A DNA stretch of 64,000 nt from Lachnospiraceae bacterium (GCA_900757195.1 CAAEMZ010000047.1:5627-69626); one strand, 5' to 3'; shown: positions 32,635 to 41,930, counted from the stretch's first letter. Numbers and translations: made by a program. Notes: generated by a model not told the origin, from the letters alone.

Positions 32635-33998
32635 GTAATGAAAAGGATTTTCTGGGAAAAGAGCCTATAGGAAAGCTCCTGATGCGGCTGGCCCTTCCAA
32701 CCGTTGCGGCCCAGGTCATTAACATGCTTTACAATATTGTCGATCGGATTTATATCGGGCATATTCCGGAGGTTGGGGCCCTGGCGCTGACGGGTGTCGG
32801 CGTCTGTATGCCTTTGATTATGATCGTGTCGGCGTTCGCAGCGCTGGTCGGTAACGGCGGTGCGCCGAGGGCGTCGATTTTTATGGGAAAAGGGGATAAT
32901 TCTTCTTCTGAGAAGATCCTCGGCAACTGTTTTTCAGTGCAGGTGATTATTTCGGTGGTGCTTACAGCGATTCTCCTGATTTTTAACAGAGATTTGCTTC
33001 TGGCTTTCGGCGCCAGTGAAAATACGATCGAATACGGTGTCCGGTATATGAACATCTACGCAGTGGGAACGATTTTCGTTCAGCTCACCCTCGGTATGAA
33101 CGCCTTCATTACCGCACAGGGGTTTGCAAAAACAGGAATGTTGTCGGTGCTGATCGGTGCGGCGGCCAATATTATTCTGGACCCGATTTTTATTTTCGGA
33201 CTGGGCATGGGCGTTCAGGGAGCTGCGCTGGCAACGATCATTTCCCAGGCATGTTCCTGTATCTGGGTGCTGTCCTTCCTATTTGGAAAGAAAACCCTGC
33301 TTAAAATACGGAAATGCAACCTTGGGCTGAAACCGGGAGTCATCCTTCCGTGTCTGGCTCTGGGATCTTCGGTGTTTATTATGCAGGCCAGTGAAAGTAT
33401 TATTTCCGTCTGCTTCAATTCATCTCTTTTAAAATACGGCGGAGATATCGCTGTCGGGGCGATGACGATCCTGACCAGCGTTATGCAGTTTGCCATGCTG
33501 CCGCTTCAGGGGCTGGGCCAGGGGGCACAGCCGATTATCAGCTATAACTATGGCGCCGGTAATGTGGACCGGGTGAAAAAGGCCTTTAAACTGCTTTTAA
33601 AAGTCAGCCTGACCTATTCGGTAATTCTCTGGCTGTGTATTATGGTATTCCCGCAGGGATTTGCCGGAATGTTTACATCGGATGCCGCATTGCTGGGCTT
33701 CACGAAAACGGCGCTGCGTATTTACACGGCATGTCTCTTCCTCTTTGGTATTCAGCTTGCCTGCCAGATGACGTTTAACTCCCTTGGCAATGCCAAAGCT
33801 TCGATTGCGGTTGCGGTTATGCGTAAGTTTGTGCTCCTGATTCCGCTGATTTATATTATGCCGGCGGTTATGAGCGCCGATCAGACGATGGCCGTATATA
33901 TGGCGGAACCGATTGCCGATTTTTTTGCTGTCAGCTTTACCGCAATATTATTTATCTTTCAGTTCAGAAAGGCCTTGCGGGCGCTGGAAAATCATTAA
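32631..33998 (+). CDS. MATE family efflux transporter
   Basis: 455 residues, about twelve membrane helices, second MATE gene of the window. N-terminal LLMRLALPTVAAQVINMLYNIVDRIYIGH and mid-protein LQGLGQGAQPIISYNYGAGN are the duplicated family motifs. Start ATG 32631 is chosen for the ATGA overlap with marR and for AAAGGAG upstream; an earlier in-frame ATG at 32589 lies deep in marR. Exchanges drugs or metabolites for Na+ or H+; the ligand that releases the MarR repressor may point to its substrate. Confidence 0.92.
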   Translation: MSNEKDFLGKEPIGKLLMRLALPTVAAQVINMLYNIVDRIYIGHIPEVGALALTGVGVCMPLIMIVSAFAALVGNGGAPRASIFMGKGDNSSSEKILGNCFSVQVIISVVLTAILLIFNRDLLLAFGASENTIEYGVRYMNIYAVGTIFVQLTLGMNAFITAQGFAKTGMLSVLIGAAANIILDPIFIFGLGMGVQGAALATIISQACSCIWVLSFLFGKKTLLKIRKCNLGLKPGVILPCLALGSSVFIMQASESIISVCFNSSLLKYGGDIAVGAMTILTSVMQFAMLPLQGLGQGAQPIISYNYGAGNVDRVKKAFKLLLKVSLTYSVILWLCIMVFPQGFAGMFTSDAALLGFTKTALRIYTACLFLFGIQLACQMTFNSLGNAKASIAVAVMRKFVLLIPLIYIMPAVMSADQTMAVYMAEPIADFFAVSFTAILFIFQFRKALRALENH

Positions 33999-34009
33999 AA
34001 ACAAATCCG

Positions 34010-34038
34010 GGTCAGATGCTTTTGCATCTGGCCTTTTT
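34010..34038 (+). terminator. Terminator after marR-MATE
   Basis: GGTCAGATGC, TTTT loop, GCATCTGGCC (one G-T pair), then five T residues. Confidence 0.92.
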
Positions 34039-34055
34039 ATTTATAAAAATTTAAT

Positions 34056-34084
34056 ATGACAGATTTCGAAAATACAGATATAAT
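34056..34084 (+). promoter_or_regulatory. Promoter of the ABC ATPase-permease pair
   Basis: ATGACA (34056-34061), 17-bp spacer, consensus TATAAT (34079-34084), 30 bases before the ATG. Confidence 0.75.
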
Positions 34085-34114
34085 AGAGCAAACACAGGAT
34101 GGAGGGGCTTACAT

Positions 34115-34822
34115 ATGAAGTTTATTATTGAACATTTGTCGAAGCAATTTGATAAAAAAGAAGTGCTCAGGGATATTGATTTCACTTTTGAAAGCGGAAA
34201 AATATATGGACTTCTGGGACGGAACGGCGCCGGGAAGACAACTTTATTTAATTGTCTGAACCGGGATATAAAGGCCGATGGGGGAAGTTTTTATATTGAG
34301 GCGGAAGACGGGCGCAGAGATGTTGTGCCGGAGGATATCGGTTATGTACTTTCGACACCGACGGTGCCGGAGTTTCTGACCGGCCGGGAATTCCTGAAGT
34401 TTTTTCTGGATATCAACGAAGATAAACTTCAGGACATAAAATCCATTGACGAATATTTTGAGGACATGCATATCGCACCGGAAGACCGGGATAAGCTTTT
34501 AAAGGATTATTCCCATGGCATGAAAAATAAAATGCAGATGCTGATCAGTATTATTTCCCGGCCGGGAATCCTGCTTCTGGATGAACCGCTGACTTCTCTG
34601 GATGTGGTCGTGTCGGAGGAGATGAAGCAGCTTTTAAGGTCTTTGAAGGCGGGGCGGATTACGATTTTTTCCACACATATTATGGATCTGGCGCTGGATT
34701 TATGCGATGAAATTGTTCTGCTGAATCACGGGGAACTGGAAGTTGTGGAAAAGACCGATATGGACAGCCGGGAATTCCGGGATAAGATCATTGCGGCGCT
34801 TCGGGAGGATGAACATGAATAA
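34115..34822 (+). CDS. ABC transporter ATP-binding protein
   Basis: 235 residues: Walker A GRNGAGKTT (about 36-44), Walker B LLLDEPLTSLD and the H-loop STHIMD. The signature is DYSHGMKNK rather than LSGGQ, as in many ATPases of CcmA/BcrA type serving ABC-2 permeases. GGAGGGG lies nine bases before ATG. It overlaps the permease start by eight bases. Role in export of a peptide, lipid or drug is inferred from the subfamily; no substrate clue is present. Confidence 0.9.
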   Translation: MKFIIEHLSKQFDKKEVLRDIDFTFESGKIYGLLGRNGAGKTTLFNCLNRDIKADGGSFYIEAEDGRRDVVPEDIGYVLSTPTVPEFLTGREFLKFFLDINEDKLQDIKSIDEYFEDMHIAPEDRDKLLKDYSHGMKNKMQMLISIISRPGILLLDEPLTSLDVVVSEEMKQLLRSLKAGRITIFSTHIMDLALDLCDEIVLLNHGELEVVEKTDMDSREFRDKIIAALREDEHE

Positions 34823-36386
34823 AACACTGCGGATATCTTTTGCGTTGAAAAATGCCTACCGGGTCAACAGTATTTTATATGCCATCCGGCAGATACCATT
34901 TGTGAAAAAAATAGTGCCTGTCAATCTTTACGGCGTCCGGGGACCGAAAATCTTTGCGAATATACTTTCGGTTATATGGGAAATTCTTTCTGCCTTTTTA
35001 GGTAAGTTTCTGTATTTCATAACCATGGTCATGGGTGTCGGCATACTCTATAAAAAGGTTCCGTCAGGACCGCTGTTTTTGCATATTCTTGTGTTTTTGA
35101 CAGTGATTGGCTGTTTTACAAATACATTCATGTTTAATCCCACACGGGATAAATATTATGCGATGATTCTCATGCGGATGGATGCCCGGAAGTATACGCT
35201 GGCGAACTATGGCTATGCTGTTTTAAAAACGATCGTTGGCTTTCTTCCGTTTTCTGTCCTGTTTGGGCTGTGGCAGGGGCTTCATCCAGGCCTTTGTCTG
35301 CTTATCCCTTTTTTTGTTTCCGGGATGAAGCTGGCGGCGGCGGCCGGACGGCTGATCCGTTATGAAAAGACGGGGAAAGCTCCGGACGAGAATCATCTTG
35401 GGAAAACCGGTTGGGCTGCTTTCGCCAGCCTTTTAGCTGCGGCTTATGGGCTTCCGGCCCTTGGATGGGTTCTTCCGGCAGCAGTTTCGGCAGTATTTAT
35501 GATATTGGGCATCCTGTGCGGGCTTTTTTCAATAAAGAAAATTCTTACGTTTGACAATTACCGGGATATGTATCAGCAGCTTCTTATAAATTCCATGAAC
35601 CAGATGGATGCGGCAAAAAATGCAGCGTCCCAGGCCAGCCGGAAGGTGATTTCCGTTGAAACCGGAATCAGCAGTCGGAAAAAAGGCGCAGAATATCTTA
35701 ACGAGCTGTTTATCCGGCGTCACCAGAAAATTTTATGGAGATCTTCAAGAAAAATAGCTTTAATCAGCGGCGGATTGGTTTGCGGTATGCTGCTTGCATT
35801 TTATCTGCGGCCTGAAATAAAAGACCATGTCAATGGGATGCTGATGATCTATCTTCCATATTTTGTATTTGTCATGTACCTGATTAACCGGGGAACGGGT
35901 TTCACACAGGCGCTGTTTATGAATTGTGACCACAGCTTTCTGACCTATCCTTTTTACAGGAATCCAAAGTTTGTCCTGAAGCTGTTTAAAATCCGTCTGA
36001 GAGAGATTATCAAAGTGAATTTACTTCCTGCGGCGGTTATCGGTGCAGGGATGGCAGTCCTGCTTTATGCTTCCGGCGGCACGGAGAATCCGATCAATTA
36101 TGGGGTCCTGTTTGTATCCATAATCTGTATGAGCGTATTTTTTTCGGTGCACTATCTTACCATTTATTATCTGCTTCAGCCGTATAATGCGGGAACGGAG
36201 ATGAAAAGCGGGACTTACCGGATGATTTTGTGGATGACCTACTTTGTCTGTTACGGGATGATGAAACTGAAAATGCCGACGCCGGTTTTTGGCGCAATGA
36301 TGATTGGATTCAGCGCGCTGTATTGTATGGCTGCCTGTATTTTGATTTATAAATTTGCACCGAAGACTTTCAGGCTGCGAATGTAG
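34815..36386 (+). CDS. Putative ABC transporter permease
   Basis: 523-residue membrane protein, partner of the preceding ATPase, with about ten hydrophobic stretches in two groups and a polar middle (about 240-305, YRDMYQQLLINSMNQMDAAKN). I do not recognise a named family beyond a general ABC-2-like permease. ATG 34815 is chosen with GGGAGG six bases upstream; the ATG at 34809 is too close to that site. There is no strong terminator after it, only a weak CGCAGG / CCTGCG dyad near 36395. Confidence 0.8.
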   Translation: MNKTLRISFALKNAYRVNSILYAIRQIPFVKKIVPVNLYGVRGPKIFANILSVIWEILSAFLGKFLYFITMVMGVGILYKKVPSGPLFLHILVFLTVIGCFTNTFMFNPTRDKYYAMILMRMDARKYTLANYGYAVLKTIVGFLPFSVLFGLWQGLHPGLCLLIPFFVSGMKLAAAAGRLIRYEKTGKAPDENHLGKTGWAAFASLLAAAYGLPALGWVLPAAVSAVFMILGILCGLFSIKKILTFDNYRDMYQQLLINSMNQMDAAKNAASQASRKVISVETGISSRKKGAEYLNELFIRRHQKILWRSSRKIALISGGLVCGMLLAFYLRPEIKDHVNGMLMIYLPYFVFVMYLINRGTGFTQALFMNCDHSFLTYPFYRNPKFVLKLFKIRLREIIKVNLLPAAVIGAGMAVLLYASGGTENPINYGVLFVSIICMSVFFSVHYLTIYYLLQPYNAGTEMKSGTYRMILWMTYFVCYGMMKLKMPTPVFGAMMIGFSALYCMAACILIYKFAPKTFRLRM

Positions 36387-36466
36387 CCGGTTTTCGCAGG
36401 ACGGGTGCGGGACATGCCTGCGCTGCATATAATAAAAAGAATTTAATAACAAAGGTATGCACAATT

Positions 36467-37381
36467 ATGCGCGAGTATGTAAGAATATCACTGGAACTTC
36501 ATTTGTTTTTTGCACGGATTATGAAGGAACATGCGTTTTTCCTGGAAGCGGGTTTTATGCGGAAGGATTCGGCCTGGATTCAGCGGGCGGATTTTTTCAG
36601 AGTTCAGTTTGAAGACCTGTTGAGGGAAACTGTCCAGTTGTCTGACCGGATGATCGGCTGTCGTGTTTTGGAATCGGAGGAGCTTGTAACGCCGTTTACA
36701 CTGGATGCGGAGCGGGGAACAAGCCGATTAAGCGGAATTGTCCTGGACAGCAGTATTACGGAAATGGAGAAAAAACTGCAGTGTGGCAGAGAAATTTCGG
36801 TGACCAGGGAAATTTTCGGCAGAGTTCAGCGGCTGAACGGCAGGGCCATCGGTCTGTTAAACGGTCTGATTCAATTTAAAGAAAATATTTTGCGGGAAGT
36901 GGGAAGATGCCGCCTTTTTACGGTCAACTATCCACTGCTGATCCGGCATATTATGCGCGAAGCCCGGCTGTACCGTGCCATGGTGATGAAGGTTATGAGC
37001 GGCAGGGAAATTTCGTTTAAGAGCCTGCAGAATACAGAGGATTTCTGGAACCGGATTATGATGGAACACGCGCTTTTTATCCGCGGGCTTCTTGATCCGT
37101 CAGAGGAAGAATTGATTGAAACAGCGGATAAATTTGCCATGGATTACAAAGCCCTTCTTGAACGGGCGAAAAAACAGGAAGATTGTGCGATTGAAGAACT
37201 CAGGGAAAAATCTCTGGAAGAAACGCGCCATTTGCGTGAATTTAAAACAGCGGGAACCCGGGGCATTCTGGAATGTGAAATAGAATCGCTGATTCTCCCG
37301 CTTCTTGCGGATCATGTGCTGCGGGAAGCCAATCATTATATCCGGATACTGCAGCACGGCTATGAATGGCGGGAGGCCTGA
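36467..37381 (+). CDS. DUF2935 family protein
   Basis: 304-residue, almost entirely helical soluble protein made of two related four-helix units (about 1-140 and 150-295). Each has ...RIMKEHAFFLEAGF.. / ..RIMMEHALFIRGLL.. and a His/Glu-rich second helix, the pattern of the DUF2935 family, whose known structures bind metal in a ferritin-like fold. Function is unknown. The ribosome site is weak (AAAGG, 13 bases away). A stem-loop follows. Loosely placed between an ABC pair and a lipoprotein, it is not obviously linked to either. Confidence 0.85.
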   Translation: MREYVRISLELHLFFARIMKEHAFFLEAGFMRKDSAWIQRADFFRVQFEDLLRETVQLSDRMIGCRVLESEELVTPFTLDAERGTSRLSGIVLDSSITEMEKKLQCGREISVTREIFGRVQRLNGRAIGLLNGLIQFKENILREVGRCRLFTVNYPLLIRHIMREARLYRAMVMKVMSGREISFKSLQNTEDFWNRIMMEHALFIRGLLDPSEEELIETADKFAMDYKALLERAKKQEDCAIEELREKSLEETRHLREFKTAGTRGILECEIESLILPLLADHVLREANHYIRILQHGYEWREA

Positions 37382-37415
37382 GAGGGCATACTAGAGGTCA
37401 AATAGCAGAGGACAG

Positions 37416-37448
37416 GGTGCATAAAGGATAAGGGATCTTTTATGCACC
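37416..37448 (+). promoter_or_regulatory. Stem-loop between the DUF2935 gene and the lipoprotein gene
   Basis: GGTGCATAAAGGAT / ATCTTTTATGCACC: 14 pairs including one G-T, loop AAGGG. No T tail, so probably a leader structure or a Rho-dependent/processing stem rather than an intrinsic terminator; it lies 25 bases before the lipoprotein ribosome site. Confidence 0.6.
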
Positions 37449-37483
37449 GGATTTAAAATAAAGAGATATAAGGAGGATCCATC

Positions 37484-38107
37484 ATGGGAAAAAAAGGAGC
37501 GATACTGGGCATTTTCTGCGCTGCGGCCGTCATGCTGGCCGGGTGCAGCCAAAAGCCGCAGGAGAAAACGGCGGAGCCCGTCAGAGTCTGGGGACCGGTT
37601 TCGGAGGCGTCCGATACTGCGCTGTGCATCAATAATCAAAATAATCAATTTTCTGCCGGAGATATGATTTTAAATCTTTCGGAGGAGACACGTATTCTGG
37701 ATGCGGCCAGCGGAATGCCGCTTTCCATCGAAGAACTGGAAGAAGGAGAAACCATATATGCCTATATCGGGGAAACGATGACTGCCAGCCTTCCGCCGCA
37801 GACCACGGCCCGTCTTGTCCTGGCACATATTCAGGAAAATTCAAAGGTGCCGGATTATATCGAAGTGAAGTCCATGGAAAAAGAGGACGGCGGTTACCGG
37901 CTGACCTCCACAGACGGTCTTGTTTTTAATGTGCCGTCCGATACGCTCATCAACCCTTACCTGACCCGGAATATGCTTTATCTGGAAGATATTTATGAAG
38001 GGGCGCATTGTCTTGTATGGTCTGATGATTCAAATCAGGCAGTACAGATCCTTATGTTCCCGCCATACGGGCCGGAGGAAGCCTCGGAAACTTCCGTGGA
38101 ATCTTAA
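37484..38107 (+). CDS. Small lipoprotein of unknown function
   Basis: 207 residues. The signal peptide ends in a lipobox (VMLAGC, Cys21), so the protein is anchored outside the membrane. The rest is beta-rich, with acidic stretches (SIEELEEGETIYAYIGETM). No enzymatic motif and no family I can name with confidence; similar proteins look like extracytoplasmic binding or scaffolding domains. A strong AAGGAGG precedes the ATG. Followed by a perfect terminator, so it ends its own unit. Confidence 0.8.
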   Translation: MGKKGAILGIFCAAAVMLAGCSQKPQEKTAEPVRVWGPVSEASDTALCINNQNNQFSAGDMILNLSEETRILDAASGMPLSIEELEEGETIYAYIGETMTASLPPQTTARLVLAHIQENSKVPDYIEVKSMEKEDGGYRLTSTDGLVFNVPSDTLINPYLTRNMLYLEDIYEGAHCLVWSDDSNQAVQILMFPPYGPEEASETSVES

Positions 38108-38113
38108 AATCAT

Positions 38114-38153
38114 AAAAACGAAAAAGAACAATCTGGTTCTTTTTCGTTTTTTT
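38114..38153 (+). terminator. Terminator after the small lipoprotein
   Basis: Perfect 16-bp stem (38114-38129 with 38136-38151; arm AAAAACGAAAAAGAAC), 6-base loop, T run. Confidence 0.95.
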
Positions 38154-38154
38154 G

Positions 38155-38235
38155 TTGACAATTTTTTAGTTCAATGGTATCTTAAATATAGGCGAATGAC
38201 AAAAAAAGTTGTCAAAACGACAAAAAATATTGTCA
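38155..38235 (+). promoter_or_regulatory. Promoter with tandem Xre operators
   Basis: TTGACA (38155-38160), 17-bp spacer, TATCTT (38178-38183). Downstream are two copies of the same dyad: TGACAA-N6-TTGTCA at 38197-38214 and CGACAA-N6-TTGTCA at 38218-38235, centres 21 bp apart, so two repressor dimers would sit on one face of the helix. They lie between the start of transcription and the xre ATG. Confidence 0.8.
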
Positions 38236-38253
38236 AAGAAAGGGGGAAATGGG

Positions 38254-38463
38254 ATGCCATTGGAAAACCATTTAAAAGAACACCGGGCCAGGCTGGGCGT
38301 GAATCAGAGTGACCTTGGGAAAATGGCCGGCGTTTCCCGACAGACCATCAGCCTGATCGAGCGGGGAGATTATTCGCCTTCCGTGACATTGGCCCTGAAA
38401 CTGGCGAAGATCTTTCAGACAAGTGTGGAGGATATTTTTACATATCGGGAGGACGAGGAATGA
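38254..38463 (+). CDS. Small Xre/Cro-type helix-turn-helix repressor
   Basis: 69 residues, almost wholly one HTH_3 domain: LKEHRARLGVNQSDLGKMAGVSRQTISLIERGDYSPS, then the dimer helix ALKLAKIFQTSVEDIF. This class (YozG-like) regulates the gene cluster it belongs to. ATG 38254 is chosen with AAAGGGGG nine bases upstream; an earlier ATG in frame lies within the operators. Its stop overlaps the next start by four bases. The tandem dyads upstream are its probable binding sites. Confidence 0.92.
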   Translation: MPLENHLKEHRARLGVNQSDLGKMAGVSRQTISLIERGDYSPSVTLALKLAKIFQTSVEDIFTYREDEE

Positions 38464-39227
38464 AAAATAGAGAAAGTTTTATAAAACTTCTGCTGCTGGC
38501 AGTTATTGGTGCGATGATCGGTGTATCGGGAAATATTTTACTGCGTTTTTCAGGAGAGGGAATAAAGGGGATTTATGCGGAAATGGGAGCAGCGCTGCGC
38601 CATACGGGATGGAAGATTGAAAGTCTGCTGATTCTCGTTGTTATGGCAGTGCTCATAGGCATTTACAGGCATCTTCGCAGTTTATGGGCGCAGGAGGAAG
38701 CATCGGAGGACGAAACGGCGGATTTGTGCGGTGAGCAGTTTGAACGCTGGGCGCAGACAGGGATTGTCATTGCCAATACAGCCGTTGGATTTTTTATCGT
38801 TTTCGGATGTCTGGCCTTTCCGGGAAACGTGGAGGATATCTCCCAGGGGGACGGCGTTAAATATCTGCTGCTCGCTGCAGTGATGGTTTTCGGCTGTATC
38901 GCGATGGCTGTGATGGAAATCCTGTTTTATCATCTGATGCAGAAGCGTGACCCGAGTAAAAAAGGGGATCCGGTAAGTTTTAATTTTGATAAAAGGTGGC
39001 TGGAAGGCTGCGATGAGACGGAAAAACTGGTCCTTTATCAGGCGGGATACCGGGCCTTCAACAGTATGCAGATTGTTATGCTGATCGGAATTATTTTGGC
39101 GGTATTCGGAAAGATGCAGTTTGGCACCGGAGATTTTCCGCTGATTCTTCTGGGATTTATGTGGGTCATCGGAATGTTGAATTTTGGTATATGGAAAATG
39201 AAAGGGTTAAGAAAAAACAGAACGTAA
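38460..39227 (+). CDS. DUF3169 family membrane protein
   Basis: 255 residues with six hydrophobic helices (about 10-28, 55-72, 100-120, 135-155, 205-225, 230-248) and the DUF3169 hallmark KRWLEGCDETEKLVLYQAGYRAF before the last two. Function is unknown; in many Firmicutes it travels with an Xre regulator and an ABC transporter just as here. Coupled to xre by an ATGA overlap, and followed 18 bases later by the ATPase gene. Confidence 0.85.
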   Translation: MKNRESFIKLLLLAVIGAMIGVSGNILLRFSGEGIKGIYAEMGAALRHTGWKIESLLILVVMAVLIGIYRHLRSLWAQEEASEDETADLCGEQFERWAQTGIVIANTAVGFFIVFGCLAFPGNVEDISQGDGVKYLLLAAVMVFGCIAMAVMEILFYHLMQKRDPSKKGDPVSFNFDKRWLEGCDETEKLVLYQAGYRAFNSMQIVMLIGIILAVFGKMQFGTGDFPLILLGFMWVIGMLNFGIWKMKGLRKNRT

Positions 39228-39245
39228 GGAAAGCGGGAGGGCATT

Positions 39246-40163
39246 ATGAGACTGGAAGTCAGAAATCTGAGGAAAAATTTTGGAGAGAAAGAGGTCCTTC
39301 ATGGAATAAGTTTTTCTATTGAAAGTGGGAAAGCATTGGGACTTTTGGGAAGAAACGGAGCGGGAAAGACGACGACCATCCGGATTCTTATGGACGTATT
39401 TAAGGCAAATGCAGGAACGATTACGATGGATGGAAAACCATTCCGGCCAAAGGATTATCAAATCGGATATTTGCCGGAAGAGCGGGGACTGTATCCGAAG
39501 AAAGGGGTTCAGGAGCAGATACTTTATCTGGCGGCGCTGCGGGGGCTGGACCGAAAGACTGCAAAAAAACAGGCGGCCTACTGGCTGGAACGGATGGGCG
39601 TCGCAGAATATGCCGCTAAAAAGCTGGAGACACTGTCAAAAGGAAATCAACAGAAGGTGCAGCTTGCCCAGACCCTTGTCTGTCAGCCGGATATTATTAT
39701 TTTGGATGAGCCTTTCAGCGGACTGGATCCGGTCAATTCCCAGGTGCTGAAGGATGTGATCCGTGAGCAGATCCAGGACGGAAAGCTGGTTATTTTTTCC
39801 AGCCACCAGATGGGGTATGTGGAGGAATTCTGTGAGGATATTGTGCTGATAAATCACGGGGATGTGGTACTGGAGGGAAATCTGAAGGATATTAAAAAGG
39901 CGTATGGGAAGAATCGTCTGGTCATTTCTTTTGAGGAAATGCCGGAAGATTCCACGATCCGCCAGATGCAGCAAAAACTGGGGGATCTGGTGCATTTTAC
40001 CGGAAAACGGCAGCAGGAAATCATTGTGGAACTGAAAGAGGGCACCGGCAGGAAACAGCTTCTTGAAAAGATGCTGGCGGAAAATCTTGTGCCGGAATCT
40101 TTTGGAAATTATGAACCTTCACTGACGGAAATTTTTGTGGAAAGGGCGGGAGATCAGGCATGA
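39246..40163 (+). CDS. ABC transporter ATP-binding protein (NatA-like)
   Basis: 305 residues: Walker A GRNGAGKTT (about 36-44), signature LSKGNQQK, Walker B IIILDEPFSGLDP, H-loop SSHQM, and a C-terminal regulatory domain (about 215-305) of the DRI/Nat type. CGGGAGGG lies before the ATG. It overlaps the permease gene by four bases. Likely role: export of Na+, a drug or an antimicrobial peptide with the next protein; the substrate is not defined by sequence. Confidence 0.92.
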   Translation: MRLEVRNLRKNFGEKEVLHGISFSIESGKALGLLGRNGAGKTTTIRILMDVFKANAGTITMDGKPFRPKDYQIGYLPEERGLYPKKGVQEQILYLAALRGLDRKTAKKQAAYWLERMGVAEYAAKKLETLSKGNQQKVQLAQTLVCQPDIIILDEPFSGLDPVNSQVLKDVIREQIQDGKLVIFSSHQMGYVEEFCEDIVLINHGDVVLEGNLKDIKKAYGKNRLVISFEEMPEDSTIRQMQQKLGDLVHFTGKRQQEIIVELKEGTGRKQLLEKMLAENLVPESFGNYEPSLTEIFVERAGDQA

Positions 40164-41383
40164 AACAATTTTTTACCGTATTAAAATTTGAATTAAACAA
40201 TTATTTTAAAAATAAGAGCTTTCTTGTAACAACGATTTTGCTGACGCTTCTGGCCATCGGCGTGATTGTGGTTCCGGGAATATTTATGGGCGGAAAAGAT
40301 ACAGAAGATAAAGAGAGCGGCCATCAGGTGAAAACACTGGCGATTCTGGACCGCCAGGCACAGATTGAAGATTTAGACCAGCTTGAAGAAATGATGGGAC
40401 AGGATATTCAGTGGAAGGAATGCAGCGATGACGGAGAAGTCCGGAATCTGGTAGAAAATCAGACGGCCGATGCCGGATTTATTGTGGAGGATCTGCTTCA
40501 TTATACGTATGTTGTTGAAAACAGTTCAATGAGGGATAACACGGAGGTTGCGCTTCAGCAGGCCCTTGCGGCGCTGTACCGTGGAGAGCAGCTTAAATCC
40601 AGAGGTATCAATGTGCAGGAGATGGAAAGCCTGTATCAGATTCTTCCGGAATCGACGATGGAAATTCTCGGAAAAGACAGTGTGAAAAATTATGCCTATA
40701 CGTACCTGCTGATTATGATTTTATATTTTCTGCTGATATTCTATGGGCAGATGATATCCGTTTCAGTAACGACAGAAAAAAGTAATCGTGCCATAGAAAT
40801 TCTGGTGACCAGCGTGGACAGTAACAGCCTGATTTTCGGAAAAGTCCTGGCAGGCGCCATCGCGGGAATTATCCAGTGTGTACTGATTCTCGGAAGCGCC
40901 GTGATTTCTTATCAGTTGTTCCGGGAAAGCTGGAATTATCGACTGGATTTCCTGTTTCAGATTCCTGCGGGTGTGTGGGCAGCGTTTGCATTCTTTGGCC
41001 TGCTCGGCTATCTGCTCTATGCTTTCTTCTTTGGGATGCTTGGGGCTCTGGTTTCAAAGACCGAAGATATCAGCAAAACATCCATGCCGATTACGATGAT
41101 TTATATGGCGTCGTTTTTCATTGCAATTTTCGGAATGAACAGCAGCAACGGTATTTTAATGAAAGCTGCTTCTTTTGTTCCGTTTACATCCAGTAACGCC
41201 ATGCTCATTCGTGTATCCATGGGAAGCGTGGAGCTTTGGGAGATTATCCTGTCCGGCGGACTGCTGGCGGCATCCTGTGTGATTGCCGGTATTCTTGCGG
41301 CGAAAATTTTCCGATTTGGTACACTGATGTATGGAAACCCGGTGAAATTTACAAGTGCATTGAAGCACATGAGGGAAAAATAA
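40160..41383 (+). CDS. ABC-2 family permease (NatB-like)
   Basis: 407 residues: one N-terminal helix (about 20-40), a large extracellular domain (about 45-170) and five or six C-terminal helices, the layout of ABC-2 permeases such as NatB and YhfU-like proteins. The cytoplasmic loop SVTTEKSNRAIEILVTSV before helix 3 is the family's coupling segment. Fourth gene in the Xre operon, translationally coupled to the ATPase. Confidence 0.9.
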   Translation: MKQFFTVLKFELNNYFKNKSFLVTTILLTLLAIGVIVVPGIFMGGKDTEDKESGHQVKTLAILDRQAQIEDLDQLEEMMGQDIQWKECSDDGEVRNLVENQTADAGFIVEDLLHYTYVVENSSMRDNTEVALQQALAALYRGEQLKSRGINVQEMESLYQILPESTMEILGKDSVKNYAYTYLLIMILYFLLIFYGQMISVSVTTEKSNRAIEILVTSVDSNSLIFGKVLAGAIAGIIQCVLILGSAVISYQLFRESWNYRLDFLFQIPAGVWAAFAFFGLLGYLLYAFFFGMLGALVSKTEDISKTSMPITMIYMASFFIAIFGMNSSNGILMKAASFVPFTSSNAMLIRVSMGSVELWEIILSGGLLAASCVIAGILAAKIFRFGTLMYGNPVKFTSALKHMREK

Positions 41384-41384
41384 A

Positions 41385-41777
41385 ATGGACGCTATAGCTT
41401 CTTCCACAGGAATCCTCTGGCTTTTTGGCATTTTGTTTGGCCTGCCGGCGGCATTGTCGGTTCTTGCAGCGCTGCTTTGGAAATATAAAAATAATCAGAG
41501 GTTATCACTTATATTTTATGTGAGCGCCGCTGCGCTGACAGTATTTTTGGGTATCAATAATTTTAATAATACCTTATTGGATTTGCCGTGGAGTACCGAC
41601 GGGGTTTGGTTGTGTTTGGTGGAGCGTATAATGACTGTTGTTCCTTTTATAGCGCTCATATGCAGTGCCTTTTTATATCGGAAGCAGAGAAAAATAAGCA
41701 TTGTCCTGCAATATATCGCTTCTATATTGGCAGTCATCGTATGGTTTTGTATCATAAAAACAGTGAATATGAAATAG
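41385..41777 (+). CDS. Small membrane protein of unknown function
   Basis: 130 residues with four hydrophobic helices (about 8-32, 40-58, 72-94, 103-124). No family recognised. It starts one base after the permease stop, with GAGGG nine bases upstream, and is the last gene of the Xre operon, so it is probably an accessory to the transporter. DUF998-like or generic four-helix proteins are possible relatives. Confidence 0.75.
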   Translation: MDAIASSTGILWLFGILFGLPAALSVLAALLWKYKNNQRLSLIFYVSAAALTVFLGINNFNNTLLDLPWSTDGVWLCLVERIMTVVPFIALICSAFLYRKQRKISIVLQYIASILAVIVWFCIIKTVNMK

Positions 41778-41785
41778 TCATTGTG

Positions 41786-41823
41786 CAGCCGGTGGGTTTT
41801 CAATCATGAAAACTCACCGGCTG
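41786..41823. terminator. Long stem-loop closing the Xre-ABC operon
   Basis: CAGCCGGTGGGTTTTCA, ATCA loop, TGAAAACTCACCGGCTG: 17 positions with one non-pairing or G-T step. No long T tract follows, so termination strength is uncertain. Confidence 0.7.
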
Positions 41824-41930
41824 TGTGCGTTATTGAACTGAGGTAAAGCAGAATAGAAAACGAATAAATGTTCGATTTTGGCTATACATTTTTATTCGTT
41901 CATGTTATAATTTGTAGTGTTTAGAGAAGT

